Below are positions 1 through 8,445 of a DNA stretch of 64,000 nucleotides, in pieces (within the stretch, counting starts at the first letter, position 1; each line of letters opens with the position of its first letter). The notes beneath the pieces are model-generated. The model had not been told where the DNA came from and made no database searches. It worked only from the letters and a program-made list of their open reading frames with translations. Source of the DNA: Fibrella sp043763995. Lineage in GTDB: Bacteria; Bacteroidota; Bacteroidia; Cytophagales; Spirosomataceae. The position numbers and the translations under genes were made by a program. The stretch covers positions 1-64,000 of the forward strand of contig JAYUKZ010000016.1 of the NCBI GenBank assembly GCA_043763995.1. Direction: 5' to 3'.

Positions 1-309
1 GACCTGCGCGTGGGCCACGCCGCCGCGCTGCTGCCTACCCTCAGCGGCCCGTTCGACCTGGTTTTTATCGATGCCGACAAAGAAAATTACAGCCTTTACT
101 ACGATTTAGTGATCGAGAAAGTCAGGCCGGGGGGATTCATCCTGGCCGATAACGTACTTTGGAGCGGCAAAGTGGTAGAGCCGCTCAAACCCGCCGACAA
201 AGACACCCGCGCCGTGTTGGCCTTCAACCAGAAAATCCATACCGATCCCCGCGTCGAAAACCTGCTGTTGCCCCTGCGCGACGGTCTGCTTTTGGCCCGT
301 AAACACTGA
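1..309 (+). CDS. O-methyltransferase, SAM-dependent (C-terminal part, 5' truncated by window)
   Basis: The reading frame is open from the first base to the stop at 307-309, so this is the last 102 codons of a gene that begins outside the window. The sequence FDLVFIDADKENY followed by VRPGGFILADNVLWSGKV is the C-terminal half of the class I methyltransferase fold of the catechol/caffeoyl-CoA O-methyltransferase family (Methyltransf_3): the FIDADK segment is strand 4, which carries the metal and substrate ligands, and DNVLW follows strand 5. The family moves a methyl group from S-adenosylmethionine to hydroxyl groups; the substrate cannot be told from this part. The next gene starts 3 bases downstream, so the two are probably co-transcribed. 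The family call is firm and the substrate is unknown. Confidence 0.88.
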   Translation, partial: DLRVGHAAALLPTLSGPFDLVFIDADKENYSLYYDLVIEKVRPGGFILADNVLWSGKVVEPLKPADKDTRAVLAFNQKIHTDPRVENLLLPLRDGLLLARKH

Positions 310-312
310 CTT

Positions 313-2598
313 ATGAAACCCATCCTGCTCTTTTTTGCCCTCTGCTGGGCCACCGTTTCGGCCACGGCCCAACCCGTTCCTACCCCCGCCGCCCCAACCC
401 AGCTAACCTTTGCCGACCTCCAGGTACGTTTCGACGACGAGGCCCGCCTTCTGGTGCAGCAGGACATCAACGCGCTAATGGCCAACCGGCAGTATTGGAA
501 CAGCCAACTGGAACGGGCGGTGCTGTATTTCCCCCTCATCGAGGCGGTGCTGCTCAGTAACGGCGTTCCCGCCGACGTGAAGTACCTGGCCATGCAGGAA
601 AGTGCGCTGCTGCCCGATGCCGTTTCCAGTTCGCAGGCGGTGGGTTTTTGGCAGTTTAAGCTCGAAACGGCCCAGAATTATGGCCTGGCCGTGACCGAAG
701 AGGTAGACGAACGGAAGAACATTTCGGCCTCTAGCCGGGCCACGGCCAAGTACTTGCTGCGCAGCTACGGCATCTACACCAACTGGGTGTCGGCCCTGTA
801 TTCGTTCTATCTGGGCGCGGGCGGCATCAGCAAACTGGTTTCGCCCGCCTGGGCCGGGGCCAGCAGCATTGACCTGAATGGCAGCACCGACCGGTATGTG
901 CTGCGGTTTTTTGCCCACAAAATTGCCGTGGAAAGTGCCCTGGCTACTTACAAACCCAATAGCACCTTTGCGCTGGTCGAATATGGCGAGGGCGCGGGCA
1001 AAACTATCCAGACCATTGCCGACGAATTGAACGTCTCAGCCGCCGACATCCGGGCCTACAACCGCTGGCTCCTGGTTGACCACGTGCCGACCGACAAACC
1101 GTATCTGCTGACCATACCCACGCCCTACGACCGCCTCAACAGCCCACTGGCCAAAACCACCAACGTACCTGGCCCGCCCGCCGCCACCGCCCTCGCCAAC
1201 GACGACCTGGGGTTCCCCGTGCTGAAGCGCGTAACGCAGTATGCCGGGTCGGTGAATGACCCTATTTTGTACGAAATAAACGGGCTACCCGGCATTCAGG
1301 CCCAACCCGGCGACCGCCCGGCCACGCTGGCCCGAAAAGCCCGCATTAGCCTCTCCAGCTTTTTGCGCTACAACGACCTCTCCGACCGTGATGCGGTGGT
1401 GCCGGGCGAAGTGTATTACCTGGCCAAAAAGCGTAAGAAAGCACTGGTTCCGTTCCACACCGCCCGCCCCGACGAGTTGATGCAGGGCATTTCGCAACGG
1501 TACGGCATTCGGCTGAAAAAACTGCTGCGCTACAACCGCATGGACCGGGTGCAGAAACTCCAGGTGGGGCGGGTGCTGTGGTTGCGCGAACGCCGCCCAG
1601 CCAAAAAACCGGTCGAAATCCTGACCGCGCCCCCCGCCTACGGCCCGCCGCCCACCGAATTGCCCATCACCCGCCCCACCGAATCCGTAGCCGTGGAGAC
1701 CGGCGCGGGGCAGACCGGGGGTATTCCGCGCAACGCTTCGGAGCGCAGACGCTACCAGCCTAAACTGGTTGGTGAAGCCACGCCAATGGCTACGCCCCCC
1801 GAAAGCGTTGCCACCCCTGCGCCACGCCCCCGCCCAACGCCCGCGCCAGTGCGCCCAACTGCGCCCATGACCCGCACCGAGGCCGCGCCAACCGCTGAAG
1901 CTGAACCAAGCCCGGCCCCTGCCGCCCGCCCCGCCGGGTCGCCCCAACGCACCATCATTGTGCGGGCCGAGGGCGAAGCCGACCGCCAGCGCACCACCCC
2001 CGCCCGCCCCGTTACCTACCCCGACACCCCCGACCCCACGGCTCCAAGCGTAGCGGCCCCCACGGTCCAACCCAAGCGCATCCCGCCCGCCAACGTACCT
2101 GACAAGCCTGTGGCCCGCAACCAGATTGGCACCGCGCCCCCGCTGCCCCCAATGCGCCGCACCGACAACGCCGAACCCTACCAGGGCCGCACCGCCAAAC
2201 ACACCGTAGGAGCCGGGCAAACGTTCTACAGCCTGGCAAAATATTACGGCATCCCCGTAGCCGATTTGTTGGCCAGCAATAACCTCACCACCGACGATAA
2301 ACTAGCTGTTGGGCAGGTGCTTACGGTCGAAAAAATTCCGTCGGGCTACCCGTCGGGGCAACCTGTTTCGGCAGCGGTGGCGGCACCGGTAATACCCGCG
2401 CCCACGGCCCCGCCCGTGCAGGAAACGCCGCCGCCCACCAACGTACCTGAGAAACCCGCTTTCCACACCGTGGCCAAAGGCGAAACGCTCTACCGGATCT
2501 CGAAACAGTATGGCGTAACGGTTGACGACCTGGTACGTTGGAACAAATTGTCCGGCACCACCGTGAAAGAAGGCCAGAAACTCACCCTCAGCGAGTAA
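313..2598 (+). CDS. LysM-containing lytic transglycosylase (MltD-like)
   Basis: A 761-residue secreted protein with a signal peptide (MKPILLFFALCWATVSATA). Residues about 80-200 form a lysozyme-like transglycosylase domain: the MQESALLPDAVSSSQAVGFWQ region carries the probable catalytic Glu at about residue 96. At least three or four LysM-like peptidoglycan-binding segments follow. The two clearest, near 629-672 and 717-760, contain HTVGAGQTFYSLAKYYGI and HTVAKGETLYRISKQYGV. Residues about 440-610 are a low-complexity Pro/Ala/Thr-rich linker. The family cleaves murein glycan strands to 1,6-anhydro products in the periplasm or cell envelope. The ATG at 313 gives a clean signal peptide and follows the methyltransferase stop by 3 bases. 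Two or three AACGTACCTG motifs lie in the linker. Confidence 0.9.
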   Translation: MKPILLFFALCWATVSATAQPVPTPAAPTQLTFADLQVRFDDEARLLVQQDINALMANRQYWNSQLERAVLYFPLIEAVLLSNGVPADVKYLAMQESALLPDAVSSSQAVGFWQFKLETAQNYGLAVTEEVDERKNISASSRATAKYLLRSYGIYTNWVSALYSFYLGAGGISKLVSPAWAGASSIDLNGSTDRYVLRFFAHKIAVESALATYKPNSTFALVEYGEGAGKTIQTIADELNVSAADIRAYNRWLLVDHVPTDKPYLLTIPTPYDRLNSPLAKTTNVPGPPAATALANDDLGFPVLKRVTQYAGSVNDPILYEINGLPGIQAQPGDRPATLARKARISLSSFLRYNDLSDRDAVVPGEVYYLAKKRKKALVPFHTARPDELMQGISQRYGIRLKKLLRYNRMDRVQKLQVGRVLWLRERRPAKKPVEILTAPPAYGPPPTELPITRPTESVAVETGAGQTGGIPRNASERRRYQPKLVGEATPMATPPESVATPAPRPRPTPAPVRPTAPMTRTEAAPTAEAEPSPAPAARPAGSPQRTIIVRAEGEADRQRTTPARPVTYPDTPDPTAPSVAAPTVQPKRIPPANVPDKPVARNQIGTAPPLPPMRRTDNAEPYQGRTAKHTVGAGQTFYSLAKYYGIPVADLLASNNLTTDDKLAVGQVLTVEKIPSGYPSGQPVSAAVAAPVIPAPTAPPVQETPPPTNVPEKPAFHTVAKGETLYRISKQYGVTVDDLVRWNKLSGTTVKEGQKLTLSE

Positions 2599-2607
2599 CT
2601 TCACCGC

Positions 2608-3177
2608 ATGATACTCATCGACCAAACCGTTATCAGCGACGACATTGCCGAGCAGTTTTTCGTCTGCAACCTCAACAAATGCAAAGGCGCGTGTTGCGTG
2701 GAGGGCGATGCCGGCGCACCGCTGGAACTGAACGAACTGGAAAAACTGCGCGACCTGTACCCTGCCATAAAACCCTACCTCTCGGCGGCGGGCATCCAGG
2801 CCATTGACACGCAGGGGCTTTACGAAACCGACGACGACGGCGACTATGTGACCACCACCGTGGGCGGACGCGAGTGCGTGTACGCGCTTTACGACGAAAA
2901 AAATACGCTGAAATGCGGCATCGAAGCGGCCTATAACGATGGGAAAACAGACTGGAAAAAGCCCATTTCGTGCCACCTCTACCCCATCCGGGTCACGAAA
3001 TACGAGCAGTACCACGCCCTGAACTACGACCGGTGGCCCATTTGCGCCCCCGCCTGCGGGCTGGGCAAAGAACTGAACGTACCGGTCTACAAATTCGTCC
3101 GCGAAGCCCTCATCCGGGCCTACGGCCAAACCTGGTACGACCAACTGGTACGGGAAATAGAAGGCGAACCGGCGTAG
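2608..3177 (+). CDS. DUF3109 family cysteine-rich protein
   Basis: A 189-residue soluble protein rich in cysteines (FVCNLNKCKGACCVEGDAGAP near the N-terminus, then single Cys in GGRECVYAL, LKCGI, ISCHLYPIRV and CAPACGLG). This pattern matches the DUF3109 family, which is related to the YkgJ-type putative zinc- or iron-binding proteins and is widespread in Bacteroidota. The CNLNKCKGACC cluster and the SCHLYP segment are the family hallmarks and probably bind a metal. No reaction is established. It starts 9 bases after the lytic transglycosylase stop on the same strand, so it is probably in the same transcript. Family assignment is good; function is unknown. Confidence 0.85.
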   Translation: MILIDQTVISDDIAEQFFVCNLNKCKGACCVEGDAGAPLELNELEKLRDLYPAIKPYLSAAGIQAIDTQGLYETDDDGDYVTTTVGGRECVYALYDEKNTLKCGIEAAYNDGKTDWKKPISCHLYPIRVTKYEQYHALNYDRWPICAPACGLGKELNVPVYKFVREALIRAYGQTWYDQLVREIEGEPA

Positions 3178-3185
3178 GCACCCGC

Positions 3186-3347
3186 CTACTCCTGCTTCTT
3201 TTTGGCTTTGCGAACCTGTTCCTGTTCATAGGCATCGCGCTGTTTTTTATCGGCCAACAGGTTGCGGTACAGGCCGTTGAGCACGTAAATGTCATCGACT
3301 TCTTCGATCAGTAAGTGGAGTTGCTCGCGGATGTGTTCTACTTTCAT
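3186..3347 (-). CDS. small helical protein, hypothetical (53 aa)
   Basis: A 53-residue highly charged ORF convergent with the DUF3109 gene (stops 8 bases apart). The frame could start ten codons earlier at 3377, but the ATG at 3345-3347 (MKVEHIREQLHLLIEEV) gives a more natural protein, and the upstream extension contains a copy of the repeated AGGTACGT motif at 3352. The sequence is two amphipathic helices with a Lys-rich tail (RKAKKKQE). It loosely resembles short antitoxin-like helical proteins of Bacteroidota, but no toxin gene is adjacent, so that is only a guess. The gene call itself is moderately sure. Confidence 0.5.
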   Translation of the reverse strand: MKVEHIREQLHLLIEEVDDIYVLNGLYRNLLADKKQRDAYEQEQVRKAKKKQE

Positions 3348-3470
3348 GCTCAGGTACGTTGGGGGAACGAATAACACCCTTTCCCGATACCCTTAAATTA
3401 ATTTTCGGGCGAAAAAGTTAAGCCTTTGGCCGAAATTCTGTAAACTTGTCGAAGAACACATACAGAGTCC

Positions 3471-4052
3471 ATGAAACACACGCTACTGATCCTAACTATT
3501 TGTGGGGCAAGCCTTTCGGCAACGGCCCAAACCGCATCGGCCCGGCTGGTTGCCCCGGCTGTTTTCTCCAACACGTCCGCCCTGATGGCTAGTGCCGTAA
3601 CGGCCAATACCGTGCTCGACGTACAGGCCGTGGAGCGGATTTCGGCCACCAACGCGCTTCAGGCCGGGAGCGACGTGCGCTACACGGCAGGTAAAAGCAT
3701 CAGCCTGTTGCCCGGTTTCGAGGCCCGCGCCGGGTCGGTTTTTGCCGCCATAGTGGCCCCCGTCTCGGCCCGCGCCACTGCCGAACGCACCGCCGATATG
3801 ACCGTTTCGGCCTGGCCTAATCCGTTTCAGGAGCAGACTACCATCGAGTATGCCTTGCCCGAAAACAGCCCCGTGACCCACACCCTGACCGATGCGCGGG
3901 GGAGTGTGTTGCGCCAGCAAAACAGTGCCGACGCGCAACCCGCCGGTACGTATCGGGTGGGCGTGGAAGGAGCCGACCTGCCCACAGGTGTGTACCTCTA
4001 CCACCTTCAAACCAAAAACCAAACCAAGACCATCCGGCTGTTGAAGCATTGA
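3471..4052 (+). CDS. secreted protein with type A T9SS sorting domain
   Basis: A 193-residue secreted protein with a signal peptide (MKHTLLILTICGASLSATAQ). Residues about 50-100 (ISATNALQAGSDVRYTAGKS, then SLLPGFEARAGSVFAA) match the short beta module often annotated as a three-coathanger-stack-like repeat next to T9SS tails. Residues about 115-193 (AWPNPFQEQTTIEYALPEN ... LPTGVYLYHLQTKNQTKTIRLLKH) are a typical type A C-terminal sorting domain, with the conserved PNPF start, the GVYLY strand and a basic end. Such proteins cross the outer membrane through the type IX system and are usually anchored to the surface. There is no catalytic domain, so it may be structural. The gene stands alone, followed by a large inverted repeat and a terminator. 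Confidence 0.85.
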   Translation: MKHTLLILTICGASLSATAQTASARLVAPAVFSNTSALMASAVTANTVLDVQAVERISATNALQAGSDVRYTAGKSISLLPGFEARAGSVFAAIVAPVSARATAERTADMTVSAWPNPFQEQTTIEYALPENSPVTHTLTDARGSVLRQQNSADAQPAGTYRVGVEGADLPTGVYLYHLQTKNQTKTIRLLKH

Positions 4053-4056
4053 AAAT

Positions 4057-4236
4057 GTTTTCTGTGTCGTCAGGTCCCCCGACCTGACGTTTTGGGTGTC
4101 CCCTGACCCCTGCCGTAGTAAACTCAACCGCTGAAGGCGAATAGAAGTAGAATCAACTTTCAAATGTTGATATTGCTGTGCCTGGGGTCAGGGGACCCCG
4201 AAACGTCAGGTCGGGGGACCTGACGACACAGAAAAC
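4057..4236. repeat. long intergenic inverted repeat with nested hairpins (IR-A)
   Basis: The left arm 4057-4110 and the right arm 4184-4236 are near-perfect reverse complements (only a few mismatches over about 53 bases) around a 73-base spacer. Each arm is itself a hairpin, because GTCAGGTC and GACCTGAC face each other inside it (4069-4088 and 4205-4224). The element starts 4 bases after the stop of the T9SS cargo gene. The same GTCAGGTCGG core forms a separate hairpin at 23034-23078, so this is a dispersed family. It could be a REP- or MITE-like element; it carries no ORF. Confidence 0.85.
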
Positions 4237-4244
4237 TTCCCCCA

Positions 4245-4275
4245 AAAGCCAGCCCTAACCGGCTGGCTTTCGCGG
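4245..4275 (+). terminator. rho-independent-like terminator
   Basis: The stem AAAGCCAGCC (4245-4254) pairs with GGCTGGCTTT (4261-4270) around a 6-base loop. It lies just after inverted repeat IR-A and before the glycosyltransferase gene, where transcription of the T9SS cargo gene should end. Confidence 0.6.
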
Positions 4276-4347
4276 TTTTATGGGGCGGGGCTAAACCCGG
4301 CGGGGCCAAATCGGGTTGATAGAGTAACAGTACTACTCAACACCTCC

Positions 4348-6672
4348 ATGACAACGCTTGCGCCAACGGCTCTCCCATCGGGAGTGCTCCCCAAAAATGT
4401 GGTCTTCATCGGCGATTACCTGCCCCGGCAGTGTGGTATTGCTACGTTTACCGCCGATATGTACCAGTCGTATGCCCGGTTTGTGCCGGGGGCCACGCCC
4501 TGGGTCGTATCCGTGAACGACACCATGGAGGGGTACGACTATCCCGACGAGGTTCGGTACGATTTTTTTCAGCACGACCTCGAAGCCTACCGCAACGCCG
4601 CCGAGTTTCTGAACGCCCGCAACGTAGACGTGGTATGCCTTCAGCACGAATACGGCATCTACGGCGGCCCCGCCGGCAACTACATCCTGACGCTGTTGCG
4701 GGGCCTGAGTATGCCCGTGGTTTCCACGTTCCATACCATCCTGAAAAACCCCGACCAGGACCAGCTTCTGACCCTGAAAGCCATTGCCGACCTCTCGACG
4801 CGGGTGGTGTGCATGTCGGAAAAGGGGCGCAAATTCCTGATCGAAATCTACGAGATCCCCGCCGAGAAGATCGACCTTATCCCCCACGGCATTCCCGATA
4901 TGCCGTTTGTTGACCCTCATTTCTACAAAGACCGGTTCGGGCTGGAAGGGAAGCAGGTGTTGCTCACCTTCGGGTTGCTGTCGCCCAACAAGGGCATCGA
5001 AAACGTGATAAACGCCTTGCCGCGAATCCTGGAGCGGTTCCCCGACGTGGCGTATATGGTGCTGGGGGCCACCCACCCCCACCTGCTGCGGCACGAGGGC
5101 GAAGCCTACCGCGACCGCCTGAAGGCCCTGGCCGAGGCCAACGGGGTGCGGCGGAACGTGCAGTTCTACGACCAGTTTGTGGAACTGGACGACCTGTTGG
5201 AGTTTCTGGGTGCCGCCGACATTTACATTACCCCTTACCTGAACCCCGCCCAGATTACCTCAGGTACGTTGGCTTATTCGGTGGGGGTGGGCAAAGCCGT
5301 GATTTCGACTCCCTACTGGCATGCCGAAGAACTACTGGCCGACGACCGGGGTCGGCTGGTGCCTTTCAACGATGCCGAAGCCATTGCCGACCAGGTCATT
5401 GACCTGCTGGCCGACGAACCCGCCCGCCACGCCATGCGCAAACGCGCTTACCTCATGGGCCGCGACATGACCTGGGAAAACGTGATGGGCCGCTACGCCG
5501 ACTCCTTTGCCCAGGCCCGCAAGCAACGCATGACCCACCCCCACACCCAGGGCGGCACGTACCAGAGCGGCTTGTTTGGCCCGCTGCCCCCCCTGAAACT
5601 GGATCACCTCCTGCGCCTCACCGACGACACGGGCATGGTGCAACACGCCCGCCACCACCTGCCGTTCTACGACGAAGGCTACTGCGCCGACGACAACGCC
5701 CGCGCCCTGATTCTGACACTGTTGCTCCAGGAAATGGGCCACGCCGACCCGCGCATCCGGCCCCTGGGCGACACCTACATGGCCTTTCTGAACTACGCTC
5801 ACTCGGACGAGCACCGGCAGTTTCGGAATTTTATGAGTTACGACCGCCGGTGGCTCGAAACCGTAGGCTCGGAAGACAGTACCGGGCGGAGCATCTGGGC
5901 ACTGGGTACGTGTGTGGGCCGCAGCCCGGAGCCAACCACGCAACGGTGGGCCATGAAACTGCTGGAAAACGTGCTGCCCGCCACCCTCAATATGCAGTCG
6001 CCCCGGTCGTGGGCGTTTGCGCTGTTGGGCATACACGAGTACTTGAAACGGTTCAGCGACGACCGGCTGGCCAAGAGTATTCAGAAAAAATTGGTGGCCA
6101 AATTGCGCTTCCGGTTCCAGGAAACGGCCACGCCTACCTGGCAGTGGTTTGAAGACACCGTGGCCTACGACAACGGCGTGTTGCCCCACGCCATGCTGGT
6201 CTCGGGCGATGCCGAAGCTATTGAGATCGGTCTCCGCAGCCTGACCTGGCTCATGAATCTTCAGACCAGCCAACCCACCGATGCCACCGGGCGGGTGCAT
6301 TTTCAGCCCATCGGTTCCGACGGGTTTCATGTGCGCGGGAGCCGCCGGGCCGAGTTCGACCAGCAGCCGTTGGAAGCCCACAGCAGCATTTCGGCCTGTT
6401 TGGCGGCCTGGCGCATCACGGGCAACGCCGACTGGCAACGCCGTGCCAAACGGGCTTTTGGCTGGTTCAATGGCCTCAACGACCTGGGCGTGCCGCTCTA
6501 CGACAGCCGCACCGGGGGCTGCTGCGACGGGCTGCACATTGACCGGGTAAACCAAAACCAGGGGGCCGAATCGACGCTGGCGTATCTGATGGCCCTGGCC
6601 GAACTGCATTTGGCCCTGAAACCCACGCCCGAAAAATCAATTGTGCAGTCGGTGGTGAGCACCTTATCTTAG
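4348..6672 (+). CDS. glycosyltransferase family 4 fused to C-terminal toroid-like domain
   Basis: A 774-residue cytoplasmic protein without a signal peptide. Residues 1 to about 395 are a GT-B glycosyltransferase of family 4: LPRQCGIATFTADMY near the start, LQHEYGIYGGPAGNY, the linker TFGLLSPNKGIENVI before the nucleotide-sugar half, and SGTLAYSVGVGKAVIS followed by HAEELLADDRG, where the acidic donor-binding motif sits. Residues about 410-760 do not look like a glycosyltransferase. The repeated helices with DDNARAL, WQWFEDTVAYDNGVLPHAM, FDQQPLEAHS and NQNQGAESTLAYL resemble an alpha/alpha toroid of the six-hairpin glycosidase type. The GH130 gene begins 16 bases downstream, so the pair probably makes and turns over one glycan or disaccharide. 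The sugar cannot be told from sequence. GT4 is firm; the C-terminal fold is inferred. Confidence 0.85.
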   Translation: MTTLAPTALPSGVLPKNVVFIGDYLPRQCGIATFTADMYQSYARFVPGATPWVVSVNDTMEGYDYPDEVRYDFFQHDLEAYRNAAEFLNARNVDVVCLQHEYGIYGGPAGNYILTLLRGLSMPVVSTFHTILKNPDQDQLLTLKAIADLSTRVVCMSEKGRKFLIEIYEIPAEKIDLIPHGIPDMPFVDPHFYKDRFGLEGKQVLLTFGLLSPNKGIENVINALPRILERFPDVAYMVLGATHPHLLRHEGEAYRDRLKALAEANGVRRNVQFYDQFVELDDLLEFLGAADIYITPYLNPAQITSGTLAYSVGVGKAVISTPYWHAEELLADDRGRLVPFNDAEAIADQVIDLLADEPARHAMRKRAYLMGRDMTWENVMGRYADSFAQARKQRMTHPHTQGGTYQSGLFGPLPPLKLDHLLRLTDDTGMVQHARHHLPFYDEGYCADDNARALILTLLLQEMGHADPRIRPLGDTYMAFLNYAHSDEHRQFRNFMSYDRRWLETVGSEDSTGRSIWALGTCVGRSPEPTTQRWAMKLLENVLPATLNMQSPRSWAFALLGIHEYLKRFSDDRLAKSIQKKLVAKLRFRFQETATPTWQWFEDTVAYDNGVLPHAMLVSGDAEAIEIGLRSLTWLMNLQTSQPTDATGRVHFQPIGSDGFHVRGSRRAEFDQQPLEAHSSISACLAAWRITGNADWQRRAKRAFGWFNGLNDLGVPLYDSRTGGCCDGLHIDRVNQNQGAESTLAYLMALAELHLALKPTPEKSIVQSVVSTLS

Positions 6673-6688
6673 CGGCTCTCTGAACGTT

Positions 6689-8182
6689 ATGCCCCTAAAA
6701 GCCACCCGCACCGGCATTGTGCTCCGCCCCGACCCTTCGCGGGTACTGTTTCGCCCCTTCGACCTGGGTAACAGCACCCGCGTTCTGAAAATAATTGCCC
6801 GCGTCAACTCGCTTACCGAAGACGAAGTACACCAGAAATTCGAAGAGGTGCAGCGCGAGTTCGGCAACCGCCACCACAAACCAACGGTCTTTTTCATGCG
6901 CCGGTTCGACCATGTGAAAGAGCATCTGCTGACCGACGAACCCCTTTCGGAGGAGCGAAAACTGCTGCTGGGAGCCTATTTCACAATGGAATATTCGCTG
7001 GAATCGGCGGCGTTGTTCAACCCGTCTATGATCTGGCACCCCGACCAGACCAACCTACCGCCGGGCTATAAACGGTTCATTCTCAGCCTGCGGGCTACTG
7101 GCGAAGGGCACATTTCGTCTATCTCCTTCCGCACCGGCTACGTCGATCAGGCGGGGCAGATTATGCTCCAGAAGCCCTCCAGGTACGTCACTTCGCCGGA
7201 GGCCATCGTCAGTCAGCAGTTCGACAAGAGCACGTTTGAGAAAAAATTGTACGAACTGCGGCTCATCAACAGCATTTCGGAAGGCATTCTGGCGGGCCTC
7301 AGCGACGAGTTTACCCTACAAGACATTGAGGCGCAGGTGAAGCGGGTCATGAGCCAGTTTCGGCACAACGCCGAGTACGAAGCTGTCACGAGCGGCCTGC
7401 TGGCCTTGGCCCGGTCTAACTACGAGATGCACTTCGACGACGACCAAAGCCTGGACGAGCGGTGCATTTTTCCGCACTCGCCCAACGAAACCAACGGCAT
7501 TGAAGATGCCCGGTTTGTGGAATTCACCGATACTACGGGCGACGTAACCTACTACGCTACCTACACCGCCTACAACGGGCGCGTGACGTTTCCGCAATTG
7601 CTTGAAACAAAGGATTTTACCGATTTTTCGGTCAGTACCCTCAACGGGGCCGAGGTGCAGAACAAAGGCATGGCCTTGTTTCCGCGTCGGGTAAACGGGC
7701 GGTACGCCATGCTGTCGCGGCAGGACGGGGAAAATATTTTCCTGATGTATTCCGACGACCTGTACTTCTGGCAAACCAAAGAACTGATCGTGAAGCCTAC
7801 CTACCCGTGGGAGTTTGTGCAACTGGGCAACTGCGGCTCGCCCATCGAAACCGAGGCGGGTTGGCTGGTGCTGAGCCACGGCGTGGGGCCAATGCGCAAG
7901 TACGCCATCGGGGCGTTGCTGCTCGATCTGCACAACCCCGCCCTGGTAATTGGCCGCATGAAAGAACCGCTCCTCAGCCCCGACGAAAACGAACGCGAGG
8001 GCTACGTACCCAACGTGGTGTATAGCTGCGGGGCGCAGGTCTACGGCGACACGCTTCTTATTCCCTACGCCATGTCGGACTATGCCAGCAGCTTTGCTAC
8101 CGTCAGTATGACCGAATTGTTAGCCGAACTGACCGGACAAGCTGTTGCCCCAGCCCTCGAAACGCCTGTGAATGTGGTGTAA
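6689..8182 (+). CDS. glycoside hydrolase/phosphorylase family 130 protein
   Basis: A 497-residue cytoplasmic protein of the GH130 family (formerly DUF377). The five-bladed propeller segment shows the family's NGIEDARFVEF near residue 271, where the GxED(A/P)R motif is part of the active site, plus later blades such as KPTYPWEFVQLGNCGSPIET and GYVPNVVYSCGAQVYGDTL. GH130 enzymes phosphorolyse or hydrolyse beta-mannosides (beta-1,4-mannosyl-glucose, beta-1,2-mannan and others). This version carries about 190 extra N-terminal residues compared with the classic phosphorylases of about 330-390 residues, so it may belong to an uncharacterised subgroup. It follows the GT4 fusion gene by 16 bases, probably in one operon. 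Subgroup and substrate are unknown. Confidence 0.85.
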   Translation: MPLKATRTGIVLRPDPSRVLFRPFDLGNSTRVLKIIARVNSLTEDEVHQKFEEVQREFGNRHHKPTVFFMRRFDHVKEHLLTDEPLSEERKLLLGAYFTMEYSLESAALFNPSMIWHPDQTNLPPGYKRFILSLRATGEGHISSISFRTGYVDQAGQIMLQKPSRYVTSPEAIVSQQFDKSTFEKKLYELRLINSISEGILAGLSDEFTLQDIEAQVKRVMSQFRHNAEYEAVTSGLLALARSNYEMHFDDDQSLDERCIFPHSPNETNGIEDARFVEFTDTTGDVTYYATYTAYNGRVTFPQLLETKDFTDFSVSTLNGAEVQNKGMALFPRRVNGRYAMLSRQDGENIFLMYSDDLYFWQTKELIVKPTYPWEFVQLGNCGSPIETEAGWLVLSHGVGPMRKYAIGALLLDLHNPALVIGRMKEPLLSPDENEREGYVPNVVYSCGAQVYGDTLLIPYAMSDYASSFATVSMTELLAELTGQAVAPALETPVNVV

Positions 8183-8233
8183 GTAGTTTATTTACACTAC
8201 TAACAAACTGGATTAAGTAGAATAACTCATTAA

Positions 8234-8266
8234 AATGCCCTGCCCTTCATAGGTTGGGCATTTTTT
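8234..8266 (+). terminator. terminator after GH130 gene
   Basis: AATGCCC (8234-8240) pairs with GGGCATT (8256-8262) and is followed by a run of T. It sits about 50 bases after the GH130 stop and ends the GT4-GH130 transcript. The remaining 8267-8445 is AT-rich and must hold the promoter of the SusC gene; I could not place a convincing pair of boxes there. Confidence 0.65.
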
Positions 8267-8445
8267 ATTCTGAGTATTATTCCGAAAATGCGATCAAAAC
8301 AAAATTTTATAAAACTATTTTTACTGTTCGCCAAATAATAGTTGTACAAATAGCCCATCGAATAGTTGTTCTTTCAGTTACTGTTGGTTAGATTTGGTTC
8401 ATGTTCCTTAATTTTTTTTAACACAAATCAATCAACTAACCAACC

